The notes under the pieces are model-generated. The model was not told where the DNA came from and ran no database searches. It was given only the letters and a program-made list of their open reading frames with translations. The position numbers were made by a program, and so were the translations under genes. Shown piece by piece: positions 15,910 through 25,052 of a DNA stretch of 45,078 nt (positions are counted from its first letter, which is position 1; each line of letters begins with the position of its first letter). The stretch is from the NCBI GenBank assembly GCA_003599865.1, contig QZKS01000080.1, forward strand, positions 1-45,078. The letters are read 5' to 3'. The stretch is from Desulfobacteraceae bacterium. Its GTDB lineage: Bacteria; Desulfobacterota; Desulfobacteria; Desulfobacterales; SURF-7.

Positions 15910-16749
15910 TCAGACAAAAGCCTGTGTCAGCGGCCTTTCCTGTATCGCGTTTACTCTTTTTCCGATATTCGCCCGGATTTCATCCAGTGATTTTGCCGGT
16001 TGTATGGCATTTTCCGGGCAGAACTGAACACAGTTGAAGCAGTCAAAGCAGGAATCCGTGAATTTTGGATAGGGATTCAGCTCGATGGCCTGCACCGGAC
16101 ACTCCTCCTCGCACAGACCGCACTGGGTACAGGCATAGGTGTCAATCTTTTTGGAAACGATCATCCATGGTTTTCCCATCCGGCTTTTGCATTCTACGGA
16201 CATTTCCGGCGACTGATAATCCAGGTCGTCCGGATCCAGATTCCTTACGGTATTGGTATCAAACCTTGAAATCAGAAGATCGATCAGCCGGACAACTTCC
16301 TTCTGATCGTCCGCGTCCGGATGTCCTTCTCCGATCGGATGATCCAGATTCCGCATCATGGAATGAACTGCCGCCACCTTGGCCGCTCCGGCAATCCGGA
16401 AACCCTGTCCAAGAAGCGCTTTTCCCATCTGCCATAAGGCAACACCGCTGCATGCGTGCCCCCATGTGACAAAAGGGACGGCCCATGCGTTTTTCTTTTT
16501 CGGCAGCCGTTGTATAAAATCCATGACCGGCGGTACCGCCATATCCCGATAAACCGGTGACCCGATCAAGATGCAGATATTTTCCGCATCTGCAACTTCC
16601 TCGATAAAATCAGGAATCAGCGATTGGTCCGACAGGTTCAGGGATGCAAAATCCTGTCCGGCCTCGGCTAACTGCTGTAAAAAAACATCTGCTACCAATC
16701 GGGTGGACCCGTTGGGCGAAATAAAAACGACAAAAAATTTAAATCTCAT
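15910..16749 (-). CDS. EFR1-family flavodoxin-ferredoxin protein
   Basis: 279 aa. N-terminal flavodoxin-like domain (residues ~1-150: FVVFISPNGSTRLVADVF for FMN phosphate, ILIGSPVYRDMAVPP, VTWGHACSG) followed by a 2x[4Fe-4S] ferredoxin domain near residues 208-255 (CTQCGLCEEECPVQAIEL and CFDCFNCVQFCPENAI). The EFR1 family carries out electron transfer in anaerobes; the partner is unknown. Good ribosome-binding site (AAGGAG). Abuts modE tail to tail. Confidence 0.88.
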   Translation of the reverse strand: MRFKFFVVFISPNGSTRLVADVFLQQLAEAGQDFASLNLSDQSLIPDFIEEVADAENICILIGSPVYRDMAVPPVMDFIQRLPKKKNAWAVPFVTWGHACSGVALWQMGKALLGQGFRIAGAAKVAAVHSMMRNLDHPIGEGHPDADDQKEVVRLIDLLISRFDTNTVRNLDPDDLDYQSPEMSVECKSRMGKPWMIVSKKIDTYACTQCGLCEEECPVQAIELNPYPKFTDSCFDCFNCVQFCPENAIQPAKSLDEIRANIGKRVNAIQERPLTQAFV

Positions 16750-16781
16750 GATTACTCCTTACAGGTTTATTTTTCATCATA

Positions 16782-19013
16782 TTATTTTCCATCTAAAACG
16801 TCGCGTACCGTTCTGGCCAATTCGGTGACCGTCAGCGGTTTCATGATCACCGTTTTGATTCCTGCTTCCGACAGCTGTTTTTTCGTCAGTTCCTGCCGGA
16901 AACCGGTACATAGAATAATGGGGATATCCATTCTGATTTTCATAATTTCTTTTGACAGTTTTTCTCCGGTAATTTTCGGCATGGTCATATCGGTAATGAT
17001 CAGATCAAACCGATCCGGGTGGTCACGAAAGACGGCAAGCGCTTCAAAAGGATCAAGCCGGGCCTCCACCGAATATCCCAGTTCACCCAGCATCCTGGTT
17101 CCGATTTCAACCAGGTCTTTTTCATCATCCAGAAACAGGATATGTTCCGTACCCTTTGGCAGGAGTTTTGTTTTCAGTCTCCTGACTTCTCTTACCCCTT
17201 CCTGAAGGCAGGGAAAATAAACATTGAATGTGGTCCCCTCATTCAGGCGGGTCTTGAAATCAATGGCTCCGCCATGACTTTGTACGATGCCGTGGACAAC
17301 CGATAATCCCAGACCGGTTCCCTCCCCTACTTCCTTGGTGGTAAAATAGGGATCAAAAATTCTGGGCTCGACATCAGGCGGTATTCCGCATCCGGTATCA
17401 CTGACCGATAATTTGAAATACCTGCCGGGTTTCAGATTCGGGTTCATGACTTTCCGGGCCTGATCCAATGAAATGATATCCAGTACCACTTCCAGGATTC
17501 CGCCTTGTTTCCGCATGGCATGGCCGGCATTTGTGCAAAGATTAATCAAAACCTGATGAATCTGGGTCGGATCGGCGAGCACGGTCCCCATATTGGACTG
17601 CACATCGGATTGAATATCGATGGTAGTCGGCAGGGAGGCGCGCAGCAGTTTCAAGGCCTCTTTAATGATCAGCGCAATATCGACCGGCTTTTTTTCAATT
17701 TCTCCCTTCCGGCTGAATGCCAGGATCTGCCTGACCAGCCCTTTGGCACGGTTGCATGCGTTTTCTACCTGATTGAGGTATCCCAAAACCGCTTCTTCAT
17801 CTGTAATATTCATCTGGCTCAATTGGGTGTATCCGAGAATGGCACTCAGAATATTATTGAAATCGTGTGCGATGCCGCCGGCGAGCGTACCGATGGATTC
17901 CATTTTCTGGGACTGCTGCAACTGCTTTAACAGCTCTTTTTGTTCGGTAATATCAATGATGGCGCCTTCGACAATGTTTTCCTCCGGAACCTGACGGGAG
18001 GTGAAGCTGACCCATACAAGAGAGCCGTCCTTTTTTTGGAACTGGGTCTGGAAATTCCGGACCCGTCCGTTCTGTTCCAGTTCCTTGAGGATTTTTTCAC
18101 GGTCTTCGGGAATGACATAATTCTGAGTGGGTTTCCAGGTGGATATCAGTTCATCTCTTGTATATCCGAGCAGATGGGCGCAAAGATCGTTTACGTCCAG
18201 TATTTTTCCGTCACTGAGCCGGGATCGGAACAGTCCGACCTGTGCATTGTTGAACAGGGTCCGGAATCGATCTTTGCTGTTCCGAAGAGAGGCCTCGATT
18301 TCGACCCGATCCGCTATTTCAAGGTTCAGGCTCTTGATGGTTTCATTCAGGTCTCTTGTTCTGGACTCGATCAGGATCTCCAGATTTTTCCGGTTTTGCT
18401 CTAATTTTTCCGCAGCGATCTGCCGTTCCAGGACATTGCTCACCCATCGTCCCATAAGCCGGACAAAATCACGATCAGACTGGGTGAACGGTTTTTCAAC
18501 CGGATCGGGACTGGCAAAAAACAAGGTTCCGAATAGTTGTTTACCAACGACAAGCGGCACGCCGATATAGGTTTCAAATGAAAAAATCCGGTAACAGGGG
18601 TGGGAGGCATATGGGGATAAGCCCATATGATTGATGGCGACAACATCCTTGTCGGCGATTGTTAAGGAACAATAGGTATCGCCCAGTTCGAAAATCTGTT
18701 TTTCCGGGAGAATCGGTTTTCTGGCATATTGATGGAAAACCGTATATTTTTCTTCCGCAACCTTGCCGACAATGCCGATATCCAGATTCATCATCTCGAC
18801 GCCGGATCGAAGGGTAAGCTCAATCTGTTTTTCAAACGGGAGGGATTGATCGGATGAAATCGTATATAACGTTTTTAACCGGGCGCGCTCTGCGGCCAGG
18901 GTTTGTTCGATACGCAGGCAGCTTACATTCTTCCCTTCCAGCTGCCGCACCTGCTCTTTTAATGCATGAATCTCATCCTGCAGTTGTTTTGTTTCGGGAT
19001 TTTCGGATTCCAT
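16782..19013 (-). CDS. Hybrid sensor histidine kinase (GAF-PAS-HisKA-HATPase-REC)
   Basis: 743 aa, no transmembrane segment, so cytoplasmic. Order: N-terminal coiled coil (~1-40), GAF (~45-200), coiled coil, PAS (~245-365, SKDRFRTLFNNAQVGLFR ... SFTSRQVPEENIVEGAIIDITE), HisKA with phospho-acceptor His383 (GGIAHDFNNILSAILGYTQL), HATPase (NLCTNAGHAM; VSDTGCGIPPD; GTGLGLSVVHGIV), and a C-terminal receiver with Asp675 (DLIITDMTMPKITGE). The output partner is not adjacent; the CheY-like protein at 24333 is a possible but unproven target. The upstream region carries a terminator and a riboswitch-like RNA. Confidence 0.93.
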   Translation of the reverse strand: MESENPETKQLQDEIHALKEQVRQLEGKNVSCLRIEQTLAAERARLKTLYTISSDQSLPFEKQIELTLRSGVEMMNLDIGIVGKVAEEKYTVFHQYARKPILPEKQIFELGDTYCSLTIADKDVVAINHMGLSPYASHPCYRIFSFETYIGVPLVVGKQLFGTLFFASPDPVEKPFTQSDRDFVRLMGRWVSNVLERQIAAEKLEQNRKNLEILIESRTRDLNETIKSLNLEIADRVEIEASLRNSKDRFRTLFNNAQVGLFRSRLSDGKILDVNDLCAHLLGYTRDELISTWKPTQNYVIPEDREKILKELEQNGRVRNFQTQFQKKDGSLVWVSFTSRQVPEENIVEGAIIDITEQKELLKQLQQSQKMESIGTLAGGIAHDFNNILSAILGYTQLSQMNITDEEAVLGYLNQVENACNRAKGLVRQILAFSRKGEIEKKPVDIALIIKEALKLLRASLPTTIDIQSDVQSNMGTVLADPTQIHQVLINLCTNAGHAMRKQGGILEVVLDIISLDQARKVMNPNLKPGRYFKLSVSDTGCGIPPDVEPRIFDPYFTTKEVGEGTGLGLSVVHGIVQSHGGAIDFKTRLNEGTTFNVYFPCLQEGVREVRRLKTKLLPKGTEHILFLDDEKDLVEIGTRMLGELGYSVEARLDPFEALAVFRDHPDRFDLIITDMTMPKITGEKLSKEIMKIRMDIPIILCTGFRQELTKKQLSEAGIKTVIMKPLTVTELARTVRDVLDGK

Positions 19014-19126
19014 TTTTATTTCAAAAAATTAATCGCCTGTCTACCGGTGTTGTCGGATTAAAAAATAGATATGTCATCCCAGCGGAAGTATGGATAGAAA
19101 ATGGTTTTGTGTCAACAAAATAAAAC

Positions 19127-19158
19127 AAAAAATCCGGTCCATAAGGACCGGATTTTTT
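19127..19158 (-). terminator. Rho-independent terminator
   Basis: AAAAAATCCGGTCC (19127-19140), loop ATAA, GGACCGGATTTTTT (19145-19158): a perfect stem flanked by A/T runs, functional in either direction. On the minus strand it ends any transcript coming from the riboswitch-like RNA and shields the histidine kinase. Confidence 0.85.
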
Positions 19159-19275
19159 ACATGTTACAACCATATTGAAATCAAAAAGGATATGAAAATA
19201 AGGCAGCCCTGCTACCATGTCATGTTTGTTTGTCTTCGTCAGATGCGTTTTAATAAGAGATTTAACTTCAGGCCC

Positions 19276-19330
19276 GGATGATTCGTTTTGTTACTATGGT
19301 TGTGTTCCTGTTTTCCGCGAATCATCTTTT
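19276..19330 (-). other. Hairpin just 3' of the riboswitch-like RNA
   Basis: On the minus strand GATGATTCG (19324-19316) pairs perfectly with CGAATCATC (19284-19276) around a ~31-nt loop, directly downstream of the aptamer. It may be part of an expression platform. The rest of 19159-19275 shows no gene. Confidence 0.45.
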
Positions 19331-19430
19331 GCCATCTCTTTCTTAAGATATTCATCCGGTCAAGAAACAAATCAAATTCAACGATTTAGGCCAGTGGCTT
19401 TGCGTCCCACCCTTTCGGCGTGGTTTGCTT
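19331..19430 (-). ncRNA. Cyclic-di-GMP-I (GEMM-I) riboswitch-like RNA
   Basis: Minus-strand reading from 19430 gives AAGCAAACC, then CCAC-G-CC-GAAA-GG-GTGG (a hairpin capped by a GAAA tetraloop), then GGGACGCAAAGCC and GGCCTAA. These are the invariant blocks of the class I c-di-GMP riboswitch: GCAAACC, GNRA-capped P1b, GACGCAAAGCC, and CCTAA of the tetraloop receptor. GCCA at 19398-19395 can close the second helix with TGGC at 19334-19331. No coding gene follows before the terminator at 19127-19158: the next gene, a histidine kinase, begins beyond it. It may be a stand-alone c-di-GMP-binding RNA or a long leader with transcription control. Confidence 0.8.
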
Positions 19431-19476
19431 TTAACTTGAGGTCAGCTTACCGCAAAATCCGGAATAAAACAAGAAT

Positions 19477-20574
19477 TTATTTTATGAAAGAGGGTTCAAC
19501 CGCTTTACCGTTGCGATGGTTCCGGACCATCCGTAACGCGATCAGAAGCAGTAAACCCGCTCCGGCCGAAATGAAAATCCACATCCCGGCGTTCCATCCC
19601 GGTCCGTTCTTTTTTTCCGCAGCGTGCGTTGCAATCCATTGATGCATATCCGCTGCAACCTGATCCGGGATTTCCAGTTGCGGAACATGCCCTGCGTTTT
19701 CATACAAAATGGTTTGGATGCCCGGCACAGCCTGTTTCCATTTGGATACATGGGAAACCGGAATCCAGATGTCTTTTTCACCCCATATCAGCAAGGTCGG
19801 CACGGACAGATCGGCAATGTTCCGACTGAATGCAGGGTCATGGTTCAGTTTTTTCAGGGAGTCCATAATCCCTATCAGCGCACCCCGGTTCCCCGGACGG
19901 AGATTCAACTCGTAAAACCGGTCAATGATCTGATCGGTAACCTTGGATGGATCTCCAAAGACCTGTTTCAGGCTCATCTGAAAAATCCAGCGCGGTGTGA
20001 TCCATTTTGCCACATGACGGATGCCTGGTGTCTCCGCCAGATTCAGCGGCCACGGAATCTCCATGGGGTATCCGGCCGGATCGATCAGGACCAGTTGATT
20101 CACCATCTCCGGATACGCAAGCGCAAAATTCCACGCAATGGCTCCGCCCAGAGAATTACCCACGATAATGCCATTTTCGATTTTCAGCGCATCCATAAAG
20201 GTTTTCAGAAAACCGACAAAACCATCCTTTGTATATATTCCGTCCCTGGCCGGGCCTGTCAGCCCGAAGCCCGGGATATCCATGCGCACAATCCGGTAGT
20301 GGGGAACCATCTTTTCCGTCCATTGGTCCCAGGTATGCAGCGAATCGGCAATGCCGTGCAGGGCAATGACAACCGGCCCTGTCCCCTGATCACAATAATG
20401 CACGGGTGTTCCATGGATTGAAATATATCGGGATTCGGGTTTTTCATATTTGGCCTGCAATACCGCAAGCGGAATTTCCCGGATGCCCAGTTCGTCCCGG
20501 TAGTAAATCGTTGCCGAAACAGCGGTAATGATAAAACATAAAATCAGTAAACGATGTATTTTGTATTTTTTCAT
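19477..20574 (-). CDS. Membrane-anchored alpha/beta hydrolase
   Basis: 365 aa. N-terminal signal anchor (LLILCFIITAVSATIYY), an alpha/beta-hydrolase domain, and a C-terminal membrane segment (WIFISAGAGLLLLIALRMV). Catalytic features: oxyanion motif LHGIADS, nucleophile elbow GNSLGGAIA, late Asp in IWGEKDIWIP, and His in ENAGHVPQLE. The substrate cannot be told. It is the last gene of a minus-strand operon (24 bp after the C69 gene) with an aminotransferase, so an ester, amide or lipid substrate of that pathway is inferred. Confidence 0.85.
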   Translation of the reverse strand: MKKYKIHRLLILCFIITAVSATIYYRDELGIREIPLAVLQAKYEKPESRYISIHGTPVHYCDQGTGPVVIALHGIADSLHTWDQWTEKMVPHYRIVRMDIPGFGLTGPARDGIYTKDGFVGFLKTFMDALKIENGIIVGNSLGGAIAWNFALAYPEMVNQLVLIDPAGYPMEIPWPLNLAETPGIRHVAKWITPRWIFQMSLKQVFGDPSKVTDQIIDRFYELNLRPGNRGALIGIMDSLKKLNHDPAFSRNIADLSVPTLLIWGEKDIWIPVSHVSKWKQAVPGIQTILYENAGHVPQLEIPDQVAADMHQWIATHAAEKKNGPGWNAGMWIFISAGAGLLLLIALRMVRNHRNGKAVEPSFIK

Positions 20575-20598
20575 GGTTCTTCCTGTCGGTTTTATATT

Positions 20599-21933
20599 TC
20601 AGACCATCGGGAGACGTGCTGTCTGATTGTATTTTTTCCATGCCATTTTATACAGCAGTCCGCATTTTCTTTTTACCGGCTGATGCTTCAGACGGGAGAT
20701 CCACTGGTTTTCCGTTTCCATCCATTGGTCAAAACAATCCCTTACAAAAGCGGACCGGGTGTTGGGCTCCGCTCCAGACATCTCTATGGCACGGGTGAAA
20801 AAAAGTGTTTCCAGTTGATCCCGGTCTTTTTGATAGTCCGAAAGCAGCGGGTAAAAATCGTTCAATATTGTCCGGTGCAGCAGCTCATGTTTCCAGAACA
20901 GGGAGGCCCCATCAAAATAACGGGAAGGTTCCTGGTCTTCCAATGGCCATTTTGTATCAATCCAGACCGGTTTAAACGTGCTGGTGCAGGGGGCGGCCGT
21001 ACCGGTAAAAAAATGGACGGCATTTTCCGCTGTCAGGTGAGAAATCATGGAACCGGTTGTCTGGCTGATTCGGACCGGCCCAAAGCCCGCATGGTTGCAA
21101 ATGGTGGATTGAATCCAGCTTTGGTCCGGCCCCCATGATTCCGCAGCGGATGCCCCGTGGTCCCGCAGAATTTCCGCCATGTCCGGAATGCCGATCCTGC
21201 CGGATTTGGATTGCAGCAGATCCATGGCCCTTCCCCGACGAAATTTGGCGAAGCTGAAGCCGGTATATAACCGATCGGAATAACAGCGGGCAAATGAAAA
21301 GTCGGCTTCCGATTTGCACCATCCTTTCCGGATTGCGTGTGAAACCAGATCTTCGGATGCGATATCCCAATCGTTTTCAATGGTCAAACGGTTTGAAATG
21401 GCATACACACCGGTAATTTTTCTGGCTGCCCAATGGTTTCCGGCGGTTTCCAGCAGCCAGGTTTCCCGGGGGTCGGCGAGAAGGTAACTGTTGTGATAGA
21501 ACATTTTGTTCCGGTATCCGCAATTGCCGCCCTGACCATGGGTTTTCATGAGTTCCGTAATAATGGTGACCGCCTGGGCCGCTGTCTCCCCTCTTTCCAG
21601 TGCCAGACGCAGCAGGTCCATGCCGGTCAGTGCATCTGCCTTACGGCAGGGAATCCTGGTAAAAACCGCTTCATTCCCAATGGCAAGACCATGTTCATTC
21701 ACGCCCATTTCCGCGCCCCACATCCAGAAGGGTCTGGACAACAGTACGGCATGGGTTTTCCGGACCTGTGGTATGCGGATGTAGGTACATTGAACAAAGC
21801 CGTCATCCGGATGTTCCATGGCTGGCTTCCGGCAGACATATTGCGCTTCATTGGGTTCCCGGTCTGAATTTTTCCCCAAAAGGGTTATCCCGTCTTTCGT
21901 GACACTCCCGGTTGCAACGATGGTATCACACAT
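20599..21933 (-). CDS. C69-family (secernin-like) peptidase/amidohydrolase
   Basis: 444 aa. It begins MCDTIVATGSVTKDGITLLGKNSDR: Cys2 is the N-terminal nucleophile once Met is removed, and the GKNSDR segment is typical of C69/secernin proteins of the Ntn-hydrolase fold. Further family-like features are GAEMGVNEHGLAIGNEAVF, HGQGGNCGYRNKMFYHNSYLLADPRETWLLETAG and SNRLTI. No signal peptide. Hydrolysis of dipeptides or N-acyl amides is possible. Good GGAG site; 10 bp after the kinase-like gene. Confidence 0.85.
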   Translation of the reverse strand: MCDTIVATGSVTKDGITLLGKNSDREPNEAQYVCRKPAMEHPDDGFVQCTYIRIPQVRKTHAVLLSRPFWMWGAEMGVNEHGLAIGNEAVFTRIPCRKADALTGMDLLRLALERGETAAQAVTIITELMKTHGQGGNCGYRNKMFYHNSYLLADPRETWLLETAGNHWAARKITGVYAISNRLTIENDWDIASEDLVSHAIRKGWCKSEADFSFARCYSDRLYTGFSFAKFRRGRAMDLLQSKSGRIGIPDMAEILRDHGASAAESWGPDQSWIQSTICNHAGFGPVRISQTTGSMISHLTAENAVHFFTGTAAPCTSTFKPVWIDTKWPLEDQEPSRYFDGASLFWKHELLHRTILNDFYPLLSDYQKDRDQLETLFFTRAIEMSGAEPNTRSAFVRDCFDQWMETENQWISRLKHQPVKRKCGLLYKMAWKKYNQTARLPMV

Positions 21934-21943
21934 TTTTTTCTCC

Positions 21944-22867
21944 TTATCGGTTTATTTTTCCGGGAAGGATAAATTCATATTGTTTTCGAAGAAGCCTGGT
22001 GGTCAGAAAACGATCCATTTTCCGAAAGGCCAGAAAGAGTGTCCAGATCAGTTTGTCTTCCCGGTAGTAATGGTCCACCTCTTTTTGGGTTAGCGGTTCG
22101 TATTCATCGAACAGGAAACGGTTTACCAGAAGGATGGCCGAAGAGATCAGATCGGGTCTCTGTTCTTTGTAGAGATTGGCCACCAGATCGGTGTACACCA
22201 GTTTGGGGCTGTAATACCGGGTCATCACATCTTTTAAAAAAAACAGCCGGATAATCCATCGGAGAAAGGATGGTGCGCTTTTCAGCATCAGTTCCGGATT
22301 TTGCTGTTCCACGCCGTTCTTTCGATACAGGGGCGTGCTGGTGTCGATATAAAACAGCCGGCCATTGCCTTGGGGTTTGGAATACACCCAGTTGGAGAGC
22401 TGTCCGTCGATGGCCAATTCAACGGTTTGAGATGCCTGCCGGTTATAGATCCAGATTTTATGGATATGCGACAGGATCTGCTCCATCAGCAGAAGACTGT
22501 AGGATTCGTCCGACGTCCGGACCAGATGATTGCAGAGCCGCTCTCCCTTGAATTTCTCCTGAATAATATAAAGACATATCGGTCTATCCGGAACGGAAAT
22601 GATGCGGGTTTCATGTTCCGGCAGACACAGACCGGCCTGTATCAGAAGATTGCTGTATTCATGATACATGGCTTCATACGCGGCCGCAGCCGCCTGTTCC
22701 TGAAACAGCGGCAGCCGTTTGAATACGCATGCTTCATTCCCGTTGATCTGAAAAATTGCCGATATTTCACCATATCCGACAATGGTTGCCGGAATGGCCG
22801 ACCGGTTCAGATGTTGAGGATCCAGGCCGGATTCAAAGTCATACAACAGAGAATCATCTATTTTCAT
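21944..22867 (-). CDS. Kinase-like protein of unknown function
   Basis: 307 aa; family uncertain (possibly DUF6206). Traits of a protein-kinase/aminoglycoside-phosphotransferase-like fold: a Lys in NEACVFKRLPLF, Glu-rich helix YEAMYHEYSNLL, IIQEKFKGERL (hinge-like), AIDGQLSNWVY (D-x4-N, catalytic-loop-like) and FYIDTSTPLY (metal-binding Asp-like). It could phosphorylate a small molecule. Start supported by GGGGATGGG; 34 bp after the aminotransferase. Confidence 0.7.
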   Translation of the reverse strand: MKIDDSLLYDFESGLDPQHLNRSAIPATIVGYGEISAIFQINGNEACVFKRLPLFQEQAAAAAYEAMYHEYSNLLIQAGLCLPEHETRIISVPDRPICLYIIQEKFKGERLCNHLVRTSDESYSLLLMEQILSHIHKIWIYNRQASQTVELAIDGQLSNWVYSKPQGNGRLFYIDTSTPLYRKNGVEQQNPELMLKSAPSFLRWIIRLFFLKDVMTRYYSPKLVYTDLVANLYKEQRPDLISSAILLVNRFLFDEYEPLTQKEVDHYYREDKLIWTLFLAFRKMDRFLTTRLLRKQYEFILPGKINR

Positions 22868-22901
22868 AAAAATCCCATCCCCTTGATAAAATCATCGGAG
22901 A

Positions 22902-24158
22902 CTACAAACCGAGAAATCGTTTTGCGTCGTCCAGTCCCTTGTCTACCCGTTCCAGGATTTCTATGGCAAGCTCCGGATCAATCGTCAGGGGTGGAAGCAG
23001 CTGGCTGACACAGGTGTTGTTGTTTGCGTAGACGCTGAGAATGCCGTTGTCGAACAGGGTTTTTGACAGAACCGGGCCGCAGCTTTCATTCACCATTTCA
23101 ATCCCCATCATCAGACCGAGCCTGCGAAGGGAAACCAGGATCTCCGGGTGTTTTTCCTGTAATGCCTCAAATCCTGCCTGAAAAATTTCAGACAGATGCA
23201 CCACATTGTTCAGGAATTCAGGCCTTGATGTATACTCAAGGACCGTCTGTGCAACCGGGCATCCGATTTCCGCACCGCCGAACGTGGATATATGGATAAA
23301 AGGGTTGTTATGAAAAAAGATTTCCAGCTCTTTCCGGAAACAGGTGGCGGACATGGGATAGATGCCTCCGGATAACCCTTTTCCGATCACCATGATATCC
23401 GGAACCACCTGAAAATGTTCAATCCCCCACATCCGGCCGGTTCGTCCGAGTCCGGTTTGCACCTCGTCTGCGATCAACAGCGCACCATGTTTCCGGCAGA
23501 GATCATATGCGAATCGGTAGTAGTCCGGTTGCGGAATCGGAATGCCGTAGGTCGCCGGTATGGTTTCAAAAATGACGGCAGCGGTCTGCTCGTCAACTGC
23601 CGCGGACAAGGCTTCCCGATCGTCAAAAGGGATTTGCAGAAAGCCGGGGGGATTGGGGCCGAACGGTTTTCGATATTGTTCATCGCCTGTTGCCAGGGCA
23701 AATCCCGTATGCCCATGATAACCGCCTTTTGCGGATATGATGCCGGTCCTGCCGGTAAACCCCCTGGCCAGTTTAATGGCAAGATCAATGGCCTCCCCGC
23801 CCCCCACCCCGAAAACAGTGTATGTCAGGTCTCCGGGAGTCAGTTCGGCGAGTTTTTCCGCCAGTGCGGCCCTGGCTTCACTGACCAGATGATGATTGCC
23901 GATATCGAGTTCTTCCATCGCAAGTCGCAGCGAATTCATCACTACCGGATGGCGGTGGCCGAGATTAAAGACGCCTCCGTTGCAATGGCAATTGATGAGG
24001 CGTTTGCCGGAATGGGTATCCCAGACATAGGGCCCTTCTCTTCGTCCAAACACAAAGTCAATTCCGACATTCTGAAAAAAGTCCGCCTTACCGGATGAGA
24101 CATGGTTTCGAAACCGGGAAAAAATATCCGTCTTGCCGGACTGTCCGATATAATTCAT
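22902..24158 (-). CDS. Class III PLP-dependent aminotransferase
   Basis: 418 aa from the ATG at 24158, which has GGAG 7 nt upstream; the GTG at 24182 adds nine residues but lacks a site. Class III (acetylornithine/GABA aminotransferase-like) features: YVWDTHSGKRLINCHCNGGVFNLGHRHP, GGGEAIDLAIKLAR, GYHGHTGFALATG, LIADEVQTGLGRTGRMWG (Asp contacting the PLP pyridine N) and the Schiff-base Lys in DIMVIGKGLSGGIYP. The amine substrate cannot be told from sequence. First gene of a four-gene operon ending with the alpha/beta hydrolase. Confidence 0.9.
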   Translation of the reverse strand: MNYIGQSGKTDIFSRFRNHVSSGKADFFQNVGIDFVFGRREGPYVWDTHSGKRLINCHCNGGVFNLGHRHPVVMNSLRLAMEELDIGNHHLVSEARAALAEKLAELTPGDLTYTVFGVGGGEAIDLAIKLARGFTGRTGIISAKGGYHGHTGFALATGDEQYRKPFGPNPPGFLQIPFDDREALSAAVDEQTAAVIFETIPATYGIPIPQPDYYRFAYDLCRKHGALLIADEVQTGLGRTGRMWGIEHFQVVPDIMVIGKGLSGGIYPMSATCFRKELEIFFHNNPFIHISTFGGAEIGCPVAQTVLEYTSRPEFLNNVVHLSEIFQAGFEALQEKHPEILVSLRRLGLMMGIEMVNESCGPVLSKTLFDNGILSVYANNNTCVSQLLPPLTIDPELAIEILERVDKGLDDAKRFLGL

Positions 24159-24216
24159 TTTTTTCTCCACATGAGAAGTCACACTGTCATTATTCGAAAC
24201 AGGAGATGATCGCGTA

Positions 24217-24260
24217 GTTGTTTAGTCAACCAACCTAAATAAATATAATCCATTTGTCAA
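24217..24260 (-). promoter_or_regulatory. Candidate promoter and imperfect operator of the aminotransferase operon
   Basis: On the minus strand TTGACA (24260-24255) is followed by an imperfect dyad GTTGGTTGACTAAACAAC (24234-24217), 12 of 18 positions symmetric and TetR-operator-like. The -10 is not obvious. Confidence 0.35.
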
Positions 24261-24332
24261 TAATGGACAGATGAAAAAAAATGAGAAAACTCCCTGTCCC
24301 GAAAAGACATGGATACGAAGCGGAGGATACGG

Positions 24333-24704
24333 TTACAGGAAGGACTGAATCATGCTTAACAACTCCCTTGCCTGAAACGGTTTGTTCAGAAAGCCGTCGG
24401 CTCCCAATTTTTTTACCGGCAGTTCATTGTCGGGATCTCCGGACATCATGATACAGATTTTAGCGGGATACCGTTGTTTAATTTGTGTGAGGAGCTGCAA
24501 TCCATCCATTTCCGGCATATTGATATCGGAAAGGATGATGTTCGCACTGTCATGGTCCTTCATATAATCCCAGGCAGCCTTGCTGCTTTGAAAAGAAACC
24601 ACATTTTCATCAATATCATGCGAAACGATCATTCTTGTCATTTCCAGAAACATATTGTCGTCATCGACTACGGCAATCTTGATCGGATGGGCTGCTTTGT
24701 TCAT
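24333..24704 (-). CDS. CheY-like single-domain response regulator
   Basis: 123 aa, receiver domain only. Acid pocket VVDDDN (residues 12-17), phospho-acceptor Asp60 (ANIILSDINMPEMDG), switch Ser in IMMSGDPDNE, and Lys in FLNKPFQARELL. There is no output domain, so it acts by protein contact or in a phosphorelay. It lies alone between the aminotransferase operon and a 618-bp intergenic region; no dedicated kinase is adjacent. Confidence 0.92.
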   Translation of the reverse strand: MNKAAHPIKIAVVDDDNMFLEMTRMIVSHDIDENVVSFQSSKAAWDYMKDHDSANIILSDINMPEMDGLQLLTQIKQRYPAKICIMMSGDPDNELPVKKLGADGFLNKPFQARELLSMIQSFL

Positions 24705-25052
24705 GTCTCGTTACCTAAAGTCTTGATGAGGGTCGGTTTGTATGGATGGCGTCTGTAAAAAAACGTTGTCAGATTTATTGTATCTCCGCAGGGAAGTCAA
24801 GCTGAAAATCCCGGGTTTTCACTCATCGGGGCAATCCGTTATGAACAATTTTTAACGGTTTATTTCCTATTGAAATGACATAACATATCGGGTGTCGGAA
24901 ACCGATTGTTTCATCCGGCGGGCGGAAAAACAGTATCGTATTAAACATCCTGATATCAAATTGTTATGAAGTTATGAACATGTTATGAACATTTTATCAA
25001 CATCCTCCCGGATCTTTTTTTTCAATCGATTCCTTTGATTCTCTATCACTTT
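24705..25052. other. Intergenic region with iterated GTTATGAA motifs
   Basis: No gene seen. GTTATGAA occurs at 24838, 24963, 24971 and 24982, the last three within 30 bp and at roughly one-turn spacing. They might bind a regulator of the divergent response-regulator or aminotransferase genes; nothing more is evident. Confidence 0.35.

Noticed and set aside
19021-19218. 65-aa frame on the minus strand between terminator and histidine kinase
   Set aside because: Overlaps the perfect terminator hairpin and lacks a ribosome-binding site.
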